Shown here: piece by piece, positions 17,058 through 24,335 of the stretch
Numbering within the stretch: position 1 is the first letter of the stretch
Layout of the letters: every line of letters starts with the position of its first letter
Assembly (NCBI GenBank): GCA_029938715.1
Contig: JAOZUK010000037.1
Location: forward strand, 1 to 32,668
Direction of reading: 5' to 3'
DNA from: Bacteroidales bacterium
Lineage (GTDB): Bacteria; Bacteroidota; Bacteroidia; Bacteroidales; GCA-2748055
Length of the DNA: 32,668 bases
Notes under the pieces: generated by a model
Databases searched by the model: none
Seen by the model: the letters and a program-made list of their open reading frames with translations, nothing else
What the model was told of the DNA's origin: nothing
Translations under genes and position numbers: made by a program

Positions 17058-18449
17058 CTATTTGGCATTCATAGTCTCTTCCACATCATCCACAGTTTTG
17101 GGAATGGGAGTCCCCAGCACCCGGCTTCCGGTTTTGGTGATCAGCACATCATCTTCGATGCGGACACCACCAAAATCGAGGTAAGAGTCGACCTTATCAT
17201 AGTTTATGAACTGTTCGAATTTCTTCTCAGACTTCCACTGTCCAATGAGAGCCGGAATAAAATAACAACCCGGTTCATTGGTCATCACAAAACCAGTCTC
17301 CAGTTCCCTGCCCATTCGCAGATATGCAAGACCAAACTGATCGCTTCTCTTAATGGCATCGGAGTAGCCCACATAATTCTCACCCAGTCCCTCCATATCA
17401 TGTACATCCAGACCCAGCATATGACCCAATCCATGTGGGAAAAACAGCGCATGTGCACCAGCAGCAACAGCCTCTTCCATATCGCCCTTCATAATGCCCA
17501 GATCCTTTAACCCGTTTGCAATAATTTTGGCAGCCATCAGATGTACCGCCCGGTAGGTGCGGCCAGGAATAGATTCCGGAATGGTGTCGGTATTGGCCTT
17601 CAGCACAAGGTTATAGATATCTTTTTGCCTGCTTGAAAATTTTCCACCCACAGGGAAGGTCCTGGTTATATCGCTTGCATAACACATGGAGGTTTCAGCC
17701 CCTGCATCACAAACCACCATCCTTCCATCCACCAGTTCATTACCATGGTAATGATTGTGTAAAATCTGTCCATTCATGCTTAGGATTACCGGGAACGAAA
17801 CAGGTCCGCCATGGGCCAGGGCGATTCCTTCAATAGAACCGGAAAGCTCACGTTCAAAGTTCCCGGCAAAACCCATTTTCATAGCTGTCGTATGCATAAT
17901 CCCAGCCACATCCACTGCCTTTTCTATCTCAGCAATTTCATAAGAATCCTTCACTGCCCTGAGTTTTACCACAGCCCCGATCAAAGACTCTGAATGAAAG
18001 GAAGAGACCTCTTCGCAACTCACCCCCATATACCCGGCAAGTGAGATAATCTGATCTCCCCGGTAGGCGGGGAGCATATGAATCTTTCGGCCCGATTGAA
18101 TGGCTTTTTGCAATACCGAAGCCAGTGCTGCAAGAGTATCACTTGTATCAGTAGCCACATCGTCAGCCAGTTCGCTTACACTGGGTTGATCACCCATCCA
18201 TATTATATCACCCATTGTAAAGTTGTCCCCATACAATGTATCTTTACCTGAATCCACATCACACACTCCATAGAACCCGGGCTTATTAATGCCAAAGAAA
18301 TAGAGGAAGCTGCTATCCTGTCTGAAATGGTAGGTATTGGACTTATAATTCATTGCACTCTCTTCATTGCCGGGAAACAGAATTAATCCTTCACCCACCA
18401 AATCTCTAAGGAATTTTCTTCTTTGCCAGTAGACCTCTTTTGGGAACAT
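17058..18449 (-). CDS. Xaa-Pro aminopeptidase (M24B family), second copy
   Basis: This 463-residue aminopeptidase P-type metalloprotease starts at the ATG at 18449. The N-terminal AMP_N-type domain contains FRQDSSFLYFFGI. The C-terminal catalytic domain has all five ligands: Asp in CDAGAE, Asp in ASDITRTF, His in GLGHMLGLDVHD, Glu in TNEPGCYF and Glu in VRIEDDVL. It is about 50 residues longer than the first copy, mostly in the catalytic half. It is monocistronic, converging on sdhB. Upstream are a near-consensus -7 element and a strong palindrome, which suggest it has its own regulation. Confidence 0.93.
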   Translation of the reverse strand: MFPKEVYWQRRKFLRDLVGEGLILFPGNEESAMNYKSNTYHFRQDSSFLYFFGINKPGFYGVCDVDSGKDTLYGDNFTMGDIIWMGDQPSVSELADDVATDTSDTLAALASVLQKAIQSGRKIHMLPAYRGDQIISLAGYMGVSCEEVSSFHSESLIGAVVKLRAVKDSYEIAEIEKAVDVAGIMHTTAMKMGFAGNFERELSGSIEGIALAHGGPVSFPVILSMNGQILHNHYHGNELVDGRMVVCDAGAETSMCYASDITRTFPVGGKFSSRQKDIYNLVLKANTDTIPESIPGRTYRAVHLMAAKIIANGLKDLGIMKGDMEEAVAAGAHALFFPHGLGHMLGLDVHDMEGLGENYVGYSDAIKRSDQFGLAYLRMGRELETGFVMTNEPGCYFIPALIGQWKSEKKFEQFINYDKVDSYLDFGGVRIEDDVLITKTGSRVLGTPIPKTVDDVEETMNAK

Positions 18450-18490
18450 AACTTTGCTATTTAATTGTTAATGATTTCATTTGGAGCCTC

Positions 18491-18498
18491 TAAAAGTA
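18491..18498 (-). promoter_or_regulatory. Candidate -7 element for the second aminopeptidase P gene (TACTTTTA)
   Basis: On the minus strand the bases read TACTTTTA, seven of eight to TAnnTTTG. A TTTG at the upstream edge of the palindrome (18506-18526) lies 22 bases away and could act as the -33 element. The leader to the ATG at 18449 would be about 35 bases. Confidence 0.35.
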
Positions 18499-18505
18499 GT
18501 TTCAA

Positions 18506-18526
18506 TTTTTGACAAACGGTCAAAAA
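18506..18526. promoter_or_regulatory. Perfect 8-bp palindrome TTTTTGAC-N5-GTCAAAAA, candidate operator
   Basis: The arms TTTTTGAC (18506-18513) and GTCAAAAA (18519-18526) are perfect inverted copies around AAACG. Seen from the minus strand, the site fills the space between a candidate -33 TTTG and a candidate -7 element of the aminopeptidase gene. That is a repressor-like position, and TTGAC-N5-GTCAA resembles TetR-type operators in form. It lacks the GC-rich stem and T-tract of a terminator. No regulator gene is nearby. Confidence 0.45.
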
Positions 18527-18654
18527 GCACATTTTAATGAAGCGAATTTTATAGGTTATGCACCATCAGGATCACTAATTTAACAAAAGAACACTATTTC
18601 TATTATCAATATGTAACCTTTTCATAACCAAAGCGTAAAAAAATGCGAATAGAG

Positions 18655-18684
18655 TTGCACAGTAAAGTAATATTCTTATATTCG
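18655..18684 (+). promoter_or_regulatory. Candidate promoter for the unrecognised 244-residue protein gene
   Basis: TTG (18655-18657) is followed after 19 bases by TATATTCG (18677-18684), close to the Bacteroidota pattern TTG-N19-TAnnTTTG. Transcription would start about 40 bases before the ATG at 18731. The rest of the 281-base gap 18450-18730 holds the palindrome at 18506-18526 and otherwise A/T-rich sequence with no gene. Confidence 0.55.
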
Positions 18685-18730
18685 CAGTCTAAGCCACGAT
18701 TGTCAACCTTTTATCAACAATTTTACTAAC

Positions 18731-19465
18731 ATGCCCTATCGCCGCCTTCCAAACACTGACTCTGCTCGTTTAAAGTCGCTTAAGTCAGCTCATGTTAAGG
18801 GTAAGGACCTCCCTCCATTTAAACTGGCCTTCAGTCCAAGCTCTTTTATGAAAATGCAGTCAGTGCTGCCACTTTTTGAAAATACAATTTACGAACATAA
18901 GAACTCCCTGAACATCCAGGCAGAAAAAAACAAAGAGTATCAGAATCGCCTGAAGAAAGTCAGGCTCTACATTTCCCATTTTATCCAGGTGGTGAATATG
19001 GCCATTTCCCGTGGCGAACTGAATTCGCAGTGCCGGGTAGACTTCGGGTTGGAGTCATATGAAAAAAGAGTTCCTCAGTTGAATTCTGAGGAAGAGCTGC
19101 TTGAGTGGGGAGAGAAGTTGATTGAAGCGGAACGTAAAAGGCGTATGAAAGGTCTTAATCCCATTACAAATCCAACCATTGCCGTTGTCAAGGTTCATTA
19201 CGACAAATTCCTGGAGTACTATAATTACCAGAAGAGCCTGAAGAAGAGAAGTCAGCGTGCACAGGAACAGTTAAATGAAATGAGGGCACAGGTGGATCTG
19301 GTAATCCAGCAGGTCTGGAATGAGGTGGAGGACACCTTTGGAGACCTCCCTGAAGAGATGCGAAGGGATAAGGCCTCCGATTACGGACTGGTCTACGTAT
19401 TCAGGAAGAACGAATTAAGCAATGCTAATGTTTTTCAGACCTCCCGTATAGAGGGGGTTGGTTAG
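18731..19465 (+). CDS. Conserved-looking protein of unknown function, helical
   Basis: I do not recognise this 244-residue protein. It has no signal peptide or membrane segment and should be cytoplasmic. It is rich in Lys, Arg, Glu and Gln and looks almost entirely helical, with probable coiled-coil stretches near 60-80 and 165-200. The N-terminus MPYRRLPNTDSARLKSLKSA is basic and could bind nucleic acid. A later segment reads LNPITNPTIAVVKVHYDKF (142-160), and the C-terminal part contains WNEVEDTFGDLP and DYGLVYVFRKNELS (217-230). Codon use resembles its neighbours and it has a good promoter match, so it is a real gene. Its last 41 bases overlap the convergent CPBP gene. Confidence 0.8.
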   Translation: MPYRRLPNTDSARLKSLKSAHVKGKDLPPFKLAFSPSSFMKMQSVLPLFENTIYEHKNSLNIQAEKNKEYQNRLKKVRLYISHFIQVVNMAISRGELNSQCRVDFGLESYEKRVPQLNSEEELLEWGEKLIEAERKRRMKGLNPITNPTIAVVKVHYDKFLEYYNYQKSLKKRSQRAQEQLNEMRAQVDLVIQQVWNEVEDTFGDLPEEMRRDKASDYGLVYVFRKNELSNANVFQTSRIEGVG

Positions 19466-20375
19466 AATATCCTCCTGTCCGGTAATACCACAACATTGCA
19501 AAGAAAGCGAACACCAATAAGCTTATAAAGGCTGCCATGGGCATCATGGTACTGGTGCCAATCTCCTCCAGCATATCGTCTGCACTCCCCCTGGAATTAA
19601 AGTAATAGTATATAACTCCCATGGCATTATTAACAAAATGGGCCAGTATCGGATACCAGATGGAACGTCCGTACAGCATCAGGTAACCCAGCAACAGGCC
19701 AAGAATGAACCTGGGCAGAAAAGAGAAAAACTGAAAGTGAAATGCACTGAAAAGGAGGGCTGTGAGGAGAATGGCCAGGTGAACATTCTTTACCATCCCG
19801 AAAAACAATCTCTGTAGCACTCCCCTGAAAATCAACTCCTCTCCCACTGCGGCTATTATTCCTATCATCAGCAGGTTCACGAGCAATCCTGTGAGGGTTC
19901 GGGTAGCTGTAAAAGCCAGCATAATTTCCTCGGCCTCCCCTTCCATCATTCTCAGGAAACGATCCACTGCTTTAATGGGAAATTCCATTCTCAGGTTAAT
20001 CTCTGCCATATAGTTGATAAAAGGGATGATGGCAATCATCATAAGAATGGTGAGAAACAGGGGAACCGCACCTGCCGGATCCCGAAAGCGGTAATATGAG
20101 AAAAGATCTCCTTCAAAGAGATAAGAGAAAAGAAAAGCAGGAATGATAAAGGTCCCAATGGAGCCAAGGATTTGAATTAGCTTCGAGGCTGCCACATACT
20201 TTGGGTCATCGAAGGCACCCAGTGAAAGGATCTCTGAAAAACGAAAACCGTAGATCCAGCCAGCCACGAAAGCACCAAAAAACTGGAACATCAATCCCAA
20301 TATAAAAAGGATTACAATTGTAAAAAGGAATTTCTCTGCAGGTCTCAATCCGGCAAGTAATGCTTTCTTCGGCAC
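19425..20375 (-). CDS. CPBP-family intramembrane metalloprotease (CAAX-like)
   Basis: The 316-residue polytopic membrane protein has about eight hydrophobic segments. The conserved CPBP/ABI motifs are complete: Glu179-Glu180 with Arg184 (EELIFR), His213 (HFQFF) and His246 with Asn250 (HFVNN). This family includes eukaryotic CAAX prenyl proteases and bacterial proteins of unclear substrate. The only start that keeps the first helix intact is a GTG at 20375; the next Met is at residue 29, inside that helix. The gene converges on and overlaps the unknown 244-residue gene by 41 bases. It is divergent from the dihydrouridine synthase gene. Confidence 0.88.
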   Translation of the reverse strand: MPKKALLAGLRPAEKFLFTIVILFILGLMFQFFGAFVAGWIYGFRFSEILSLGAFDDPKYVAASKLIQILGSIGTFIIPAFLFSYLFEGDLFSYYRFRDPAGAVPLFLTILMMIAIIPFINYMAEINLRMEFPIKAVDRFLRMMEGEAEEIMLAFTATRTLTGLLVNLLMIGIIAAVGEELIFRGVLQRLFFGMVKNVHLAILLTALLFSAFHFQFFSFLPRFILGLLLGYLMLYGRSIWYPILAHFVNNAMGVIYYYFNSRGSADDMLEEIGTSTMMPMAAFISLLVFAFFAMLWYYRTGGYSNQPPLYGRSEKH

Positions 20376-20384
20376 GAATTTTTG

Positions 20385-20392
20385 TATTTTTG
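20385..20392 (+). promoter_or_regulatory. Candidate -7 element for the tRNA-dihydrouridine synthase gene (TATTTTTG)
   Basis: TATTTTTG fits TAnnTTTG exactly, 62 bases before the ATG at 20455. No clear -33 TTTG is present. The match is in a T-rich stretch, which lowers its weight. Confidence 0.35.
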
Positions 20393-20454
20393 AGGCGAAT
20401 TAGAAGCACAAAGAAAGTAATTTGAAAGTTTACTTCCTACATTAATTGAGCATT

Positions 20455-21471
20455 ATGCGAATTGCCGATCTTGAGCTGGGTCATCGCCCCCTTTTCCTTG
20501 CACCAATGGAAGATATCACCGACCCTTCCTTCAGGTACCTGTGTAAAAAGTTCGGGGCAGATGTGATGTATACCGAGTTTATTTCGTCCGACGGTTTGAT
20601 CAGGGATGGAGCCAAGAGTGTTAAAAAACTAGACATATTTGACTATGAAAGGCCCATGGGGATTCAGTTATATGGTCATATTGTTGAGTCGATGGTGGAA
20701 GCCACCTACCGTGCACTTGAATCAAAACCCGAGATGATCGATCTCAACTATGGGTGCCCGGTTCGGAAAATTGCCAACCGGGGAGCGGGAGCCGGAATGC
20801 TGGGTAATATTCCTCTGATGATGGAGATGACCAGGGCCATTGTAGAGGCCTCGACCGTACCTGTCACTGTAAAGACACGGCTGGGATGGGACGACCAGAA
20901 CAGGATTATTGTAGAAGTGGCCGAGCAGTTACAGGACCAGGGAATAAGTGCTCTTACCATCCATGGACGAACCAGGGCACAGATGTATAAAGGGAAGTCC
21001 GACTGGACCCTCATAAGGAAAGTGAAGGAGAACCCAAGAATGAAGATCCCCATCATTGGGAATGGCGATATCACGTCACCAGGGGAAGCCGGGGAGGCCT
21101 TTGACAAATTTGGTGTGGATGGAATAATGATTGGCAGGGCCGCAGTGGGAAAACCCTGGTTGTTCAGACATGTGAAACACTATCTTACCACCGGTGAATT
21201 GTTACCGGAACCCACAGTTTCAGAAAAGGTGGATATGGCCAAGCTTCAGTTTTCCAAATCGCTTGAAATAAAGGCCGAACCAGTGGGGATTTACGAAATG
21301 CGCCGCCACTTCTCCAACTACTTTAAGGGACTGCCCCACTTCAAAGAGATGCGACTGAAGCTACTTACTACAATGGATGTGGAGGATATCTTCGGGCAAC
21401 TGGAACAGATCCGGGAAACCTATGGCGATCATCGTCCTATGCTAGATGGGGGATTCTGGGACAAAGGATAG
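20455..21471 (+). CDS. tRNA-dihydrouridine synthase
   Basis: This FMN enzyme reduces specific uridines in tRNA to dihydrouridine using NADPH. From the ATG at 20455 it has 338 residues; an in-frame TTG three codons earlier is less likely. The TIM-barrel FMN site begins with LAPMEDITDPSFR (15-27). The catalytic Cys101 sits in DLNYGCPVRKI. The phosphate-binding HGRTRAQMYKG and GVDGIMIGRAAVGKPW are also typical, and overall it resembles the DusB branch. The last 43 bases overlap the 3' end of nadB on the other strand. Confidence 0.95.
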   Translation: MRIADLELGHRPLFLAPMEDITDPSFRYLCKKFGADVMYTEFISSDGLIRDGAKSVKKLDIFDYERPMGIQLYGHIVESMVEATYRALESKPEMIDLNYGCPVRKIANRGAGAGMLGNIPLMMEMTRAIVEASTVPVTVKTRLGWDDQNRIIVEVAEQLQDQGISALTIHGRTRAQMYKGKSDWTLIRKVKENPRMKIPIIGNGDITSPGEAGEAFDKFGVDGIMIGRAAVGKPWLFRHVKHYLTTGELLPEPTVSEKVDMAKLQFSKSLEIKAEPVGIYEMRRHFSNYFKGLPHFKEMRLKLLTTMDVEDIFGQLEQIRETYGDHRPMLDGGFWDKG

Positions 21472-23018
21472 TCCAGGTTGTAATGAAGGCCCCTGCTCTC
21501 TTTCCTGGCATGTGCCATCTTTATCACCAGGTAACCCACGTTGATCAGATTCCGCAACTGGCAAATTCTCAATGAAACTTTAGATTTCTTATAAAGGGCT
21601 TCGGTCTCCCGATAAATAATCTCCAGCCTGGCCGTAGCTCTTTCGAGCCGAAGATCGGAACGTACAATCCCCACATAATTGGTCATAATCTGCTTTAACT
21701 CTTTTAGGTTCTGCGTAATCAATACCATCTCTTCGGGATGGGTGGTACCCGTAACGTCCCAATCAGGAATCTGACTGGCCAATTCATAACCGGGAGCATT
21801 TTTCATCGCATGCCGGGCAGCCCTGTCGGCAAATACAATGGCCTCAACCAATGAGTTTGAAGCCAGTCGGTTGGCCCCATGCAATCCTGTGGATGAGACT
21901 TCACCCACCGCATAGAGTCTTTTAATCCCGGTCTGAGCATCCATATCCACTTTGATTCCGCCACATTGGTAATGGGCAGCCGGAACAACCGGGATCATAT
22001 CTTTAGCTATATCTATGCCCAATGACAGACATTTTTCAGTGATGTTGGGAAAATGTTCCTTCAAGGCCTTTTCCTCCAGATGGGTGACATCCAGATAGAC
22101 AAAATCATGTCCATGGATCTTCATCTCATTGTCGATGGCCCTGGCCACAATATCCCTGGGTGCAAGACTCCCACGTTCATCATATTTGTTCATGAACTTC
22201 TCCCCAAGCTGGTTCTTCAACAACCCTCCATAACCCCTCATGGCCTCGGTAATAAGAAAGGAGGGTGTCTCACCCGGATTGAAAAGAGATGTGGGGTGGA
22301 ACTGAACAAATTCCATGTTTTCGATGATCCCTTTGGCCCGGTATACCATGGCAATTCCATCGCCTGTTGCTATGGGCGGATTGGTGGTGGTTGAATAGAG
22401 GTGACCGGCACCCCCCGATGCCAGTAAAGTTGTTTTTGAAAGAATTTTGATCACCTGTTCGGTTTCAAGATTCAGTACATAAGCCCCGTAACACTCAATA
22501 TCGGTCATGTGACGCTTCACCAGCTTACCCTGATGGTGCTGGGTAATCAGGTCCACCGCAAAGTGGTTCTCAAGCAGGTCAATCCGGGAATGTTGCCGGA
22601 CCTGGGCAGAGAGAGCCCGTTGAATCTCCTGTCCGGTATTATCCTTGTGGTGGAGAATCCTGTACTCTGAGTGTCCTCCCTCTCTGGCCAGGTCATATTT
22701 ACCACTGGATTGTTTATCAAAATTGGTGCCCCATTGGATCAGTTCATGGATCTGGGCCGGACCTTCCTCCACCACCATTCTAACTACCTCTTCGTTACAC
22801 AGGTAATCGCCTGCCACAAGGGTGTCCTCCACATGCTTCTCCAGACTGTCGGGTTCATAGGTAACCGCCGCAATCCCACCCTGTGCATAGCGGGTATTGG
22901 TCTCTTCCAGTTCCGATTTTGTAATCAGGCACACCGTTCCATGCTGTGCCACCTTAAGTGCGTAACTTAATCCGCCCAATCCCGATCCAATGACCAGGAA
23001 ATCATACTGTTTCTCCAT
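21429..23018 (-). CDS. nadB: L-aspartate oxidase
   Basis: This FAD enzyme oxidises L-aspartate to iminoaspartate, which NadA turns into quinolinate for NAD synthesis. It has 529 residues. It shows the dinucleotide fold VIGSGLGGLSYA (9-20), NTRYAQGGIAAV (41-52), REGGHSEYRILH, VQFHPTSLF, LAPRDIVARAID, HYQCGGI and VGEVSSTGLHGANRLASNS. These separate it from the related succinate dehydrogenase flavoprotein in the same window, which has the covalent-FAD motif. nadA and nadC are not in the window. It is divergent from wecB, and its last 13 codons plus stop are shared antisense with the dihydrouridine synthase gene. Confidence 0.96.
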   Translation of the reverse strand: MEKQYDFLVIGSGLGGLSYALKVAQHGTVCLITKSELEETNTRYAQGGIAAVTYEPDSLEKHVEDTLVAGDYLCNEEVVRMVVEEGPAQIHELIQWGTNFDKQSSGKYDLAREGGHSEYRILHHKDNTGQEIQRALSAQVRQHSRIDLLENHFAVDLITQHHQGKLVKRHMTDIECYGAYVLNLETEQVIKILSKTTLLASGGAGHLYSTTTNPPIATGDGIAMVYRAKGIIENMEFVQFHPTSLFNPGETPSFLITEAMRGYGGLLKNQLGEKFMNKYDERGSLAPRDIVARAIDNEMKIHGHDFVYLDVTHLEEKALKEHFPNITEKCLSLGIDIAKDMIPVVPAAHYQCGGIKVDMDAQTGIKRLYAVGEVSSTGLHGANRLASNSLVEAIVFADRAARHAMKNAPGYELASQIPDWDVTGTTHPEEMVLITQNLKELKQIMTNYVGIVRSDLRLERATARLEIIYRETEALYKKSKVSLRICQLRNLINVGYLVIKMAHARKESRGLHYNLDYPLSQNPPSSIGR

Positions 23019-23041
23019 AATGCTCTTACTGAAATCTATTA

Positions 23042-23049
23042 CAAATATA
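23042..23049 (-). promoter_or_regulatory. Candidate -7 element for nadB (TATATTTG)
   Basis: On the minus strand the bases read TATATTTG, an exact TAnnTTTG, 23 bases upstream of the nadB ATG. No clear -33 element is visible. The leader would be roughly 16-18 bases. Confidence 0.5.
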
Positions 23050-23081
23050 AAAAAAGCTTAAGAGAATGTTTTTAATTCTGC

Positions 23082-23089
23082 TAATTTTG
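23082..23089 (+). promoter_or_regulatory. Candidate -7 element for wecB (TAATTTTG)
   Basis: TAATTTTG is an exact TAnnTTTG match, ending only six bases before the ATG at 23096. If used, the transcript would start at or just before the start codon. No -33 TTTG is visible at the usual distance. Confidence 0.4.
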
Positions 23090-23095
23090 AATGAT

Positions 23096-24247
23096 ATGAT
23101 CAAGCTAGTGACCATCGTGGGTGCAAGGCCCCAATTTATTAAGGCAGCAGCTCTGAGCAGAGTAATCAGGGATGAATTCAGCCATGCGGTGACCGAAATC
23201 ATCGTACATACCGGTCAGCATTACGATCCCTCCATGTCGGATGTGTTCTTCCGGGAGATGCAGATCCCCGAGCCCGGATACAACCTGGGAATCGGGTCCG
23301 ATACACACGGCATTCAAACCGGAAAAATGATTGAGGGCATTGAAGAGGTAATTCTAAAGGAAAAGCCCCATGGAGTGGTCGTTTACGGAGATACCAATTC
23401 CACACTGGCTGGTGCCCTGGCTGCATCCAAGTTACATATCCCTGTGATTCATATTGAAGCCGGATTGCGTTCATTTAACAAGCAGATGCCCGAAGAGATA
23501 AACCGGATCACAGCAGACCATGTGAGTACTTTACTCTTCTCACCCACCACCACCGGTCTGGAGAACCTGAAAAATGAGGGCATCATACACAGTGAAGAAC
23601 CTCCCTATTCCTTCGACCGGCAGGGGGTATTTCACTGTGGCGACCTTATGTATGACAATACACTCTTTTTCAGCAAAATGGCTGCAGAATCATCCTCCAT
23701 ACTTACGGACCTCGACCTTAAGGGGAAGCCCTTTATACTGGCCACTGTACACCGGCCTGCTAACACAGATGATTCATCCAATCTAAGGAGTATCCTGGCA
23801 GCCTTAAACACCATCTCCATAGAAACAGGATTCCCGGTAATTCTTCCCCTCCATCCGCGTACCACTGCCATTGTGGAGAGATTAAAGGCTGAAAATGTCC
23901 CCGAGTTGAATGCTCCTTCGAGTCAGTTGCATTTGATCCCGGCAGTTTCATTTATGGATATGCTCAACCTGGAATCGGGAGCCCGGGTGATTCTCACCGA
24001 TTCGGGTGGCGTACAGAAGGAGGCCTGGTTTATGGAGAAACCCGTGGTGGTGTTGCGGAATGAAACAGAATGGGTGGAAATCATCAGCTCGGGGAACGGA
24101 TCGCTCACAGGTGCTTCCACTGAAAAGATCATCCAGGCCACCCTTAAATACCTGGAGGCTCCCCCCCAACATTTCCCCCCTCTTTTTGGAAATGGCCAGG
24201 CTGCCCGCGAAATATTGAAGGTGCTTACTACCACCCGGTGGATGTAA
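23096..24247 (+). CDS. wecB: UDP-N-acetylglucosamine 2-epimerase (non-hydrolysing)
   Basis: The enzyme interconverts UDP-GlcNAc and UDP-ManNAc, a precursor for surface polysaccharides. From the ATG at 23096 it has 383 residues, the normal size. Signatures are GARPQFIKAA (9-18), GDTNST with Asp99, HIEAGLRS with Glu121, PEEINR (132-137), TVHRPAN with His219, HPRT and the UDP-binding DSGGVQKEA. A frame extension to an ATG at 23066 adds a hydrophobic MFLILLILND that precedes the usual MIKLVTIVGARPQF start and spans a promoter-like element, so the shorter form is preferred. No ManNAc dehydrogenase gene is adjacent. Two glycosyltransferases and a flippase lie within 6 kb. Confidence 0.95.
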   Translation: MIKLVTIVGARPQFIKAAALSRVIRDEFSHAVTEIIVHTGQHYDPSMSDVFFREMQIPEPGYNLGIGSDTHGIQTGKMIEGIEEVILKEKPHGVVVYGDTNSTLAGALAASKLHIPVIHIEAGLRSFNKQMPEEINRITADHVSTLLFSPTTTGLENLKNEGIIHSEEPPYSFDRQGVFHCGDLMYDNTLFFSKMAAESSSILTDLDLKGKPFILATVHRPANTDDSSNLRSILAALNTISIETGFPVILPLHPRTTAIVERLKAENVPELNAPSSQLHLIPAVSFMDMLNLESGARVILTDSGGVQKEAWFMEKPVVVLRNETEWVEIISSGNGSLTGASTEKIIQATLKYLEAPPQHFPPLFGNGQAAREILKVLTTTRWM

Positions 24248-24269
24248 CTCACATTTTTACTCCTGTTTA

Positions 24270-24302
24270 TTGCCCTATTTACATTTGGCTGATGTACTTT
24301 TG
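24270..24302 (+). promoter_or_regulatory. Candidate promoter for glyS and the glycosyltransferase genes
   Basis: TTG (24270-24272) is followed after 22 bases by TACTTTTG (24295-24302), an exact TAnnTTTG. Transcription would start near 24307, about 29 bases before the glyS ATG. There is no clear hairpin between wecB and glyS, so readthrough from wecB is also possible. Confidence 0.5.
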
Positions 24303-24335
24303 TGATTCTTACATTTTTAACTAATAATTGAGTTT

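Noticed and set aside
18506-18526. Palindrome read as an intrinsic terminator
   Set aside because: The stem is A/T-rich with no following T-tract, and no gene ends nearby. A promoter-proximal operator fits better.
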